Shown one piece after another: positions 4,647 to 8,433 of a stretch of DNA of 8,433 nt. This DNA is from an uncultured Lysobacterales bacterium. GTDB lineage: Bacteria > Pseudomonadota > Gammaproteobacteria > Xanthomonadales > SZUA-36. Below the pieces are notes generated by a model. The model was not told the DNA's origin, made no database searches, and worked only from the letters and a program-made list of their open reading frames with translations. A program made the translations under genes and the position numbers. Numbering within the stretch: position 1 is the stretch's first letter; the number at the start of each line of letters is the position of its first letter. The stretch lies in the NCBI GenBank assembly GCA_937995275.1, contig CALKKN010000325.1, positions 1 through 8,433 of the forward strand, read 5' to 3'.

Positions 4647-4662
4647 CAAATGTTTATCTAAT
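4633..4662 (+). promoter_or_regulatory. Candidate promoter of the 82-aa gene
   Basis: TTGAAT (4633-4638), 18-base spacer, TCTAAT (4657-4662, five of six consensus); a TATCTA alternative overlaps at 4655-4660 with a 16-base spacer. Transcription would start near 4669, about 33 bases before the ATG at 4702. Confidence 0.45.
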
Positions 4663-4701
4663 AGAGGTGCACGCTGGCGCCATTGAATGTGAGGTATCGC
4701 C

Positions 4702-4950
4702 ATGGCATTTGCAATGTCCACGCGTTCAGACATCCAGCACCTCTTCGGACCGCTCGAAGACCACCTGGCCAGTGAAATCCTGGAACTCGACCCCACCCTG
4801 GCTGAACTCGAGGTCGCGGCCGCGTACGCTGCCGGCATGACCGACGTCATGGGCGAGGAACGCACGCCGCTGTCGGGTAACGCCGCCCGGATTTACGAGA
4901 TCGTCAACCGGGCAGAGGCGTTGGAGGAGGAAGAGGATCGGCGGATCTGA
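4702..4950 (+). CDS. Small conserved-looking protein of unknown function (82 aa)
   Basis: I do not assign a function. The protein is acidic and largely helical in appearance, with no signal peptide or membrane segment. It resembles, from memory, short hypothetical proteobacterial proteins with the core pattern LFG-L-DH--AEIL...A.LAELE.A..YA.G..DVMG.ER.PLSG.AA.IYEIV; here this spans residues about 14-69. The C terminus is a Glu-rich tail (EALEEEEDRRI). Evidence for a real gene: GAGG (4691-4694) seven bases before the ATG, a good promoter upstream, and GC-rich codon use like its neighbours. The second in-frame ATG (4714) is less well placed. It is convergent with the fatty acid hydroxylase gene, only six bases separating the stops. 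Confidence 0.75.
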   Translation: MAFAMSTRSDIQHLFGPLEDHLASEILELDPTLAELEVAAAYAAGMTDVMGEERTPLSGNAARIYEIVNRAEALEEEEDRRI

Positions 4951-4956
4951 ACGGCT

Positions 4957-5652
4957 TCAGGCCGGGCTGTCCGGGCCCGAGTGGTGAAGGGTTCGAAACA
5001 GCCAGTCACCGACCGGGTAGGTGATGTTGAAATTGTACCGCGTCATCAGGCGCGGGTCGTGGTGCCTCACGTGCAGACGGCGCAGTACGGCCAGTCCGGG
5101 AATGCGGCCGATCCGAGAGCGGGGATCGCAGTGGTAGGCGAAGTGCAGCCACTCGTAGTTGAGGAAGTAGGCGACTGCAGTGGCCAACGCGAGCCAGGCC
5201 ACGTTCGCCGAGGCCAGGATATACAGCAGGATCCATAACGGCAGGCCGAAGCCCCCGATAAAAAAAACGATCATCAGGGGCGGGAACAACACGGCCTTGA
5301 AATCCCGACTGCTTTCGAAAGCCATCGCCCGGTCGGTGAAGAACCGATGATGTTGCTTCGCGTGTCGCTCGTAAACGAGCTTCAGACCGCGAACCGGCCG
5401 GTGCATCGGCCCCCGGTGACCGACGTACTCGGCCAGGTTCGAGTACAGCACCACCAGGGGCACGGTCAGCCACTCGAGGGCCGTCACGGCGTCCAGTTGC
5501 CAGATGCACAGCAGGATGACGCCGATACTCACTGCACTGGTGAAGGCCAAATGCAGCCACCCGCGATAGGCGCGGCCGATCTCCTCGCTCCGGTACCGTC
5601 CCCGGTAGCGGGCAATGGACTCGGGGGCCGGCACGCTTGCCGGCAGGTCCAC
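4957..5652 (-). CDS. Fatty acid hydroxylase / sterol desaturase family membrane protein
   Basis: Integral membrane non-haem di-iron oxygenase of 231 aa. Seen: hydrophobic segments at about 35-52, 60-75, 122-147 and 148-165; and the histidine clusters H79-x4-H84, H97-x3-H101-H102, H170/H174 and H194-x2-H197-H198 (LHVRHHD), the pattern that binds two irons in PF04116-type hydroxylases and desaturases. Known members hydroxylate fatty acyl chains, sterols or carotenoids with O2; the substrate here is not evident. Start: GTG at 5652, giving MDLPASVPAPES; its first base is the last base of the upstream TAG stop (TAGTG), and no ribosome site precedes it, so translation is probably coupled. The frame stays open upstream to 6036, but that part is the hydrolase gene in another frame. 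Confidence 0.88.
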   Translation of the reverse strand: MDLPASVPAPESIARYRGRYRSEEIGRAYRGWLHLAFTSAVSIGVILLCIWQLDAVTALEWLTVPLVVLYSNLAEYVGHRGPMHRPVRGLKLVYERHAKQHHRFFTDRAMAFESSRDFKAVLFPPLMIVFFIGGFGLPLWILLYILASANVAWLALATAVAYFLNYEWLHFAYHCDPRSRIGRIPGLAVLRRLHVRHHDPRLMTRYNFNITYPVGDWLFRTLHHSGPDSPA

Positions 5653-6398
5653 TATGGCGCCCGAAATGCCGACTGCAGCACCAGTTGCATGTGATCCCAG
5701 GAACTCCGATCCGCCAGTTCGTTGTAACGCAGCGGTATGCCGTATTTTTCGCCGTTGATCGAGGCCTGGGGATTGCTGAAGCCGTGCAGCGCGCCGGGCA
5801 AGGCCACGAACAGGCAGTCCGCACTGGTCTCGCGCATCTCGGCCTTGAAGGCGGCCACCTCCTCCGCGCTGAAAAAGACGTCGTCTTCGCCATGGTAAAC
5901 GGCAATCCGGGCGGACATCTCGCCACCTTCGCCTGCCGGCGCGATCGCCAGCGGCAGGGCGCCGTGAAAGGACGCCACGGCGTCCAGGTCGGCGCCGTAA
6001 CGGGCCATGTGCAGCACGATGCCGCCGCCCATGCAATAACCGATTGCAGCTGTCCGCGACGCGTCGGTCGAAGGATGCGCCCTGAGTTCCGCCAGGGCCG
6101 CATTGAACCGGCCCCGCACGACAGCCATGTCGGCGAGCAGCGCGTTCATCAGTTGCCCCGCCTCGTCCGGATTACCCGCGAGCCTGCCGCCCCCGTACAG
6201 GTCGACTGCCATGCCGGTGTAGCCGAGTTCCGCCAGCATGTTCGCGCGGCGGCGCGCGTACTCGTTGTTGCCCCACCACTCGTGCACCACCAATACGCCG
6301 GGCCGCGCTCCCTCGACTTCGCCGTCCCAGGCGACATAGCCGTTCATCTCCACACCATCGGCTGAGTAGCTGAGTTCCTGTGATTGAATATTGGCCAT
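5652..6398 (-). CDS. Dienelactone hydrolase family protein
   Basis: Alpha/beta hydrolase of 248 aa, cytoplasmic (no signal peptide). Seen: PGVLVVHEWWGNNEYARRRA (33-52) with Glu39, which in dienelactone hydrolase controls the nucleophile; the nucleophile elbow GYCMGG (120-125) with Cys122; HGEDDVFFS (169-177) supplying the acid Asp; and ALHGFSNP (203-210) with His205. This is the Cys-Asp-His triad of PF01738. Family members hydrolyse dienelactones in chlorocatechol breakdown, but most chromosomal homologues have unknown esters as substrates, and no aromatic-degradation genes are near. The start at 6398 (MANIQSQELSYSADG) has GGAG/GAGAG 4-10 bases upstream. It is the first gene of a two-gene operon with the membrane hydroxylase. 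Confidence 0.92.
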   Translation of the reverse strand: MANIQSQELSYSADGVEMNGYVAWDGEVEGARPGVLVVHEWWGNNEYARRRANMLAELGYTGMAVDLYGGGRLAGNPDEAGQLMNALLADMAVVRGRFNAALAELRAHPSTDASRTAAIGYCMGGGIVLHMARYGADLDAVASFHGALPLAIAPAGEGGEMSARIAVYHGEDDVFFSAEEVAAFKAEMRETSADCLFVALPGALHGFSNPQASINGEKYGIPLRYNELADRSSWDHMQLVLQSAFRAP

Positions 6399-6537
6399 CG
6401 GACTCTCACTCCGTTTGTCTTCGATCGATCCTGAACAGTGTACTGTAAACGGGCCGCGTAGGAGCCGCCCCCGCCACGTGGCCATTGCGATGGGCGCCCG
6501 TTGTCCCCAACTAGTGGGAATTGCAGAGGAATCCATT
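6399..6537. promoter_or_regulatory. Divergent promoter region with ACAGT-GT-ACTGT palindrome
   Basis: Separates the divergent dienelactone hydrolase and 133-aa genes. A 12-bp inverted repeat ACAGT-GT-ACTGT lies at 6435-6446. A loose + strand promoter, TTGTCT (6415-6420), 18 bases, TGTACT (6439-6444), would place its -10 within the palindrome, as a repressor site might be. TCGATCGA (6421-6428) and CCACGTGG (6474-6481) are further perfect 8-bp palindromes. No regulator can be named. Confidence 0.3.
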
Positions 6538-6939
6538 ATGAACAATCCCGAGACGAGCAACGAAATTCGCATGGACACCACCAACCTGTATCGCGAGGAG
6601 GTGTTCACCGACAACGCCGTCGGCATGCTGCGCCGCCTGACCCCGGTCACCGTGGAAGGCGATCCCGATTCGTCGCGGGCGGTCCAGTTCGTCGGCTCCA
6701 CGCAGGTGCTGACCTCGGCCGGCCCGATGCCGTTGTCCTTCGAGATCGAGGCCGGCTCTTTGACCCAAGCCGCCGACGCTTTCGGCGACGCCGCGAAACA
6801 GGCGTTCGAGAAGACCATGGACGAACTTCGGGAGCTCCAACGACAGCAGGCTTCCTCCATCGTCGTGCCCAAGGGCGGCATGGATCCGGCCGGCGGCATG
6901 GGGGGCGGCATGGGCGGCGGCAAGATTCACCTGCCCTGA
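6538..6939 (+). CDS. Cytoplasmic protein of unknown function (133 aa) with Gly/Met-rich tail
   Basis: No named family recognised; the pattern NLYREEVFTDNAVGMLRRLTPV (residues 16-37), then VQFVGSTQVLTSAGPMPLSFEIEA (49-72) and a charged helix ending ELQRQQASSIVVP (99-111) recalls proteins annotated only as 'cytoplasmic protein' in gammaproteobacteria. The middle looks beta-rich; the helix (about 76-105) could be coiled-coil. The tail from 113 is Gly/Met repeats (GGM-D-PAGGMGGGMGGG) ending KIHLP, a flexible end like those of chaperones such as GroEL. No signal peptide or membrane segment. The start at 6538 is set by AGAGGA (6525-6530) seven bases upstream. The cyclophilin gene begins 15 bases after its stop, so they are likely cotranscribed. 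Confidence 0.85.
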   Translation: MNNPETSNEIRMDTTNLYREEVFTDNAVGMLRRLTPVTVEGDPDSSRAVQFVGSTQVLTSAGPMPLSFEIEAGSLTQAADAFGDAAKQAFEKTMDELRELQRQQASSIVVPKGGMDPAGGMGGGMGGGKIHLP

Positions 6940-6954
6940 AGGTTCAACACCGGC

Positions 6955-7836
6955 ATGCGGCCCGAGGGAAACAGGCGAGCGACCTACGGTGGTCCTGCGA
7001 CGGCGATCCTGTGTCTGCTGTTCGGTCTGGGGGCGGTTCCGGCCCTGGCCGAAGAACCCACCTGGCGCCAGGTCGAGCCGGCCAACCTGGTGTTCATGGA
7101 ACTCCTTGAAGGTCGGGTCGTTATCGAACTGAATCCGGTCTTCGCACCGAAAACGGTGAACCAGTTTCGCGAGTTGGTGCAGGACCGGTTTTATGACGGG
7201 CTCAGTTTTTACCGTGTGATCGACGGCTTCGTCGCCCAGGGCGGTGACGGCAGCGACCTGGGCGAGCTCAGCGAGGTGCCCCTGATCGAGGCGGAATTCG
7301 AGCGGGAGTGGTCCGCCGACCTGCCCTTCACGGTCGTCCAGAAGCCGGACCTTTTCGCACCGGAGACCGGCTTCACGGATGGCTTCGCAGCCGCCCGGGA
7401 TGCCCGCGGCGAAGCGATCTGGCTGACCCACTGCCCCGGCGTGGTCGCCATGGCGCGCAATGACGGCGCGGATTCCAGCCGTACGGACTTCTACATCGTC
7501 ATCGGGCAGGCGCCGCGCTATCTCGACCGCAACATGAGCGTATTCGGCCGGGTCATTCAAGGCATGGAAGTGGTGCAGGCCATTCGCCGCGGCGCGCCCG
7601 GCGACAACGGCATCATCCGTGACGATGCGGCCGCCAGCCGGATCCGCAGCATGCGTCTGGGCAGCGATATCCCGGAAGAAGAACGACTGGCCGCCTACGT
7701 GGTGGACACCAACAGCGACGGATTCGCAGACCTCCTGCGGGACCGGCGCAAGCGGACGCAACGCTTTTTTCATCACCGCCCGCCGGAGGTGCTGGACGTC
7801 TGCCAGGTGCCGATGGCGGGCCGGCTGACGAAGTAG
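6955..7836 (+). CDS. Exported cyclophilin-type peptidyl-prolyl cis-trans isomerase
   Basis: A 293-aa protein with an N-terminal signal peptide: basic start, hydrophobic core (about 15-30), probable cleavage after PALA (residue 32), so periplasmic. Cyclophilin core: FYDGLSFYRVIDGFVAQGGD (79-98), with Arg87 and Gln95 of the active site; then, after an insertion of about 60 residues (99-158), GVVAMARNDGADSSRTDFYIVIG (162-184) and LDRNMSVFGRVIQGMEVVQAI (190-210). It catalyses proline isomerisation in folding envelope proteins. Compared with about 165-190 aa for simple bacterial cyclophilins it is long: the insertion and an 80-residue C-terminal extension resemble larger periplasmic forms. The extension holds DTNSDGFAD (251-259), which looks like a calcium-binding loop. 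Ribosome site weak (GAAGG, 12 bases upstream), suggesting dependence on the preceding gene. Confidence 0.93.
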   Translation: MRPEGNRRATYGGPATAILCLLFGLGAVPALAEEPTWRQVEPANLVFMELLEGRVVIELNPVFAPKTVNQFRELVQDRFYDGLSFYRVIDGFVAQGGDGSDLGELSEVPLIEAEFEREWSADLPFTVVQKPDLFAPETGFTDGFAAARDARGEAIWLTHCPGVVAMARNDGADSSRTDFYIVIGQAPRYLDRNMSVFGRVIQGMEVVQAIRRGAPGDNGIIRDDAAASRIRSMRLGSDIPEEERLAAYVVDTNSDGFADLLRDRRKRTQRFFHHRPPEVLDVCQVPMAGRLTK

Positions 7837-7855
7837 GCAGCCGGTGGTGGGCGCG

Positions 7856-7903
7856 ATGAGCGAACAACTGCCGCACCTGCCCGCCGAGCGCGAGGGGATT
7901 TGA
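7856..7903 (+). CDS. Possible 15-aa mini-ORF ahead of the phosphodiesterase
   Basis: ATG at 7856 to TGA at 7901-7903 encodes MSEQLPHLPAEREGI, fitting between the cyclophilin stop and the TTG start of the next gene, one base apart. A loose GGTGG lies upstream. It may be a coupling mini-cistron or chance; no homology recognised. Confidence 0.12.
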   Translation: MSEQLPHLPAEREGI

Positions 7904-7904
7904 G

Positions 7905-8433
7905 TTGCGGAACGCCGGCCGGCTGCATGTCGTCGCGCCGCTCCTCGCCGCGCTGCTGCTGACCTGCGGCCGGTTGGCAGCCGATGGGGTATCGCCGACG
8001 CGCGTGAATGCCCCGGAACAACGGGACAAACCCTACCTGGTGCTGGTTTCCGTCGACGGTTTTCGTTGGGATTTCGCTGAACGATACGGTGCCGGGCACA
8101 TCGCCTCGATAGGGATTCAGGGCCTGCAAGCAGAAGGCCTGCAACCGGTGTTTCCGACGCTGACTTTTCCAAACCACTATTCCATTGCAACGGGGCAGCC
8201 GCCGGCGCGGCATGGCCTCGTGGCCAACGAGTTCCCCAGTGAAGACCGCTCGCGATGGTATATCTACAAGGACCGGACAACGGTGGAGGACGGCACCTGG
8301 TACCTGGCCGAGCCGATATGGGTGACCGCCGAGAAACACGGCATGCTCAGCGCCGCCTACTATTTTGTCGGGACCGAGGCCGATGTCACAGGCGTCCGGC
8401 CAACCCACTGGCGCGCCTTCGATGCAGACGTCG
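7905..8433 (+). CDS. Exported nucleotide pyrophosphatase/phosphodiesterase (ENPP, PF01663), N-terminal part
   Basis: First 176 codons of an alkaline phosphatase-superfamily enzyme; the rest lies beyond the right edge (full bacterial members are usually around 400 aa or more). Seen: LVLVSVDGFRWD (45-56) with the first zinc ligand Asp51; FPTLTFPNHYSIATG (83-97) with nucleophile Thr87; RHGLVANEF (102-110) with Asn108, which contacts the phosphate; and LAEPIWVTAEKHG (134-146). Known: these two-zinc enzymes cleave nucleotide phosphodiester or pyrophosphate bonds outside the cytoplasm. The N terminus is a signal peptide (hydrophobic about 9-20); Cys21 sits in LLTC, an imperfect lipobox. Start: TTG at 7905, the only possible start after the in-frame stop at 7857-7859, with GAGGGG (7892-7897) seven bases upstream. 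It probably shares the cyclophilin operon. Confidence 0.92.
   Translation, partial: MRNAGRLHVVAPLLAALLLTCGRLAADGVSPTRVNAPEQRDKPYLVLVSVDGFRWDFAERYGAGHIASIGIQGLQAEGLQPVFPTLTFPNHYSIATGQPPARHGLVANEFPSEDRSRWYIYKDRTTVEDGTWYLAEPIWVTAEKHGMLSAAYYFVGTEADVTGVRPTHWRAFDADV

Noticed and set aside
5653..6036. N-terminal extension of the fatty acid hydroxylase frame
   Set aside because: It is the hydrolase gene read out of frame (Arg/Gly-rich, no family similarity); the true start is the overlapping GTG at 5652.
6431..6450. LexA box around CTG-AACAGTGTAC-TGT
   Set aside because: The gammaproteobacterial CTG-N10-CAG spacing is not met; only a generic dyad is left.
6399..6923. N-terminal extension of the dienelactone hydrolase frame
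   Set aside because: The extension is antisense to the 133-aa gene; the family N terminus and a ribosome site place the start at 6398.
6511..8280. 589-codon - strand ORF opposite the 133-aa gene, cyclophilin and phosphodiesterase
   Set aside because: Open only because of GC-rich codon structure on the opposite strand; its His/Arg/Ala-rich protein matches nothing, while all three + strand genes have clear motifs, signal peptides or ribosome sites.

Overview
The window is GC-rich chromosomal DNA (by eye about 60% GC) with gene content typical of a gammaproteobacterium: ilvE, slyX and srkA with close Escherichia-like lengths and motifs, a CspA-type cold shock protein and a periplasmic cyclophilin. 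A GC-rich environmental lineage (Chromatiales- or Xanthomonadales-like) is my guess; no marker here fixes the genus. I see no phage, IS, integron or CRISPR signature. It reads as ordinary housekeeping chromosome with one unusually structured intergenic region. || Layout. 1-157 (-): start of a GDT1/TMEM165-type cation (Mn2+/Ca2+) transporter running off the left edge, with a possible long leader (158-279). 299-1216 (+): ilvE, branched-chain aminotransferase. 1217-1874: a 658-bp stretch without a convincing protein gene. It holds several inverted repeats, a long GC-rich hairpin whose loop resembles an anti-Shine-Dalgarno sequence, and a perfect intrinsic terminator (1785-1809, + strand) preceded by two further hairpins. 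I read the right part as an undescribed small RNA gene. 1875-2084 (-): cold shock protein. 2111-2138: intrinsic terminator/hairpin between the NYN gene and csp. 2191-2997 (-): NYN-domain nuclease-like protein with a C-terminal OST-HTH (LOTUS) domain. 3091-4083 (+): srkA, stress response kinase A, possibly leaderless. 4086-4158: two adjacent perfect or near-perfect hairpins and a tandem imperfect 15-mer, a candidate dispersed repeat. 4197-4427 (-): slyX, translationally coupled to 4424-4555 (-), a 43-codon ORF that is only the C-terminal end of a VOC/glyoxalase domain. 4702-4950 (+): conserved-looking 82-aa protein of unknown function. 4957-5652 (-): membrane di-iron fatty acid hydroxylase/sterol desaturase family protein. 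5652-6398 (-): dienelactone hydrolase family protein, coupled to the previous gene by a TAGTG overlap. 6538-6939 (+): 133-aa cytoplasmic protein of unknown function. 6955-7836 (+): exported cyclophilin-type peptidyl-prolyl isomerase. 7905-8433 (+): exported nucleotide pyrophosphatase/phosphodiesterase (TTG start), cut by the right edge. || How they work together. The dienelactone hydrolase and fatty acid hydroxylase genes form a two-gene - strand operon. The unknown 133-aa gene, cyclophilin and phosphodiesterase form a probable + strand operon, divergent from it; the last two products are exported. csp and the NYN protein both have RNA-binding or RNA-processing character and lie next to the candidate small RNA, but this is proximity only.
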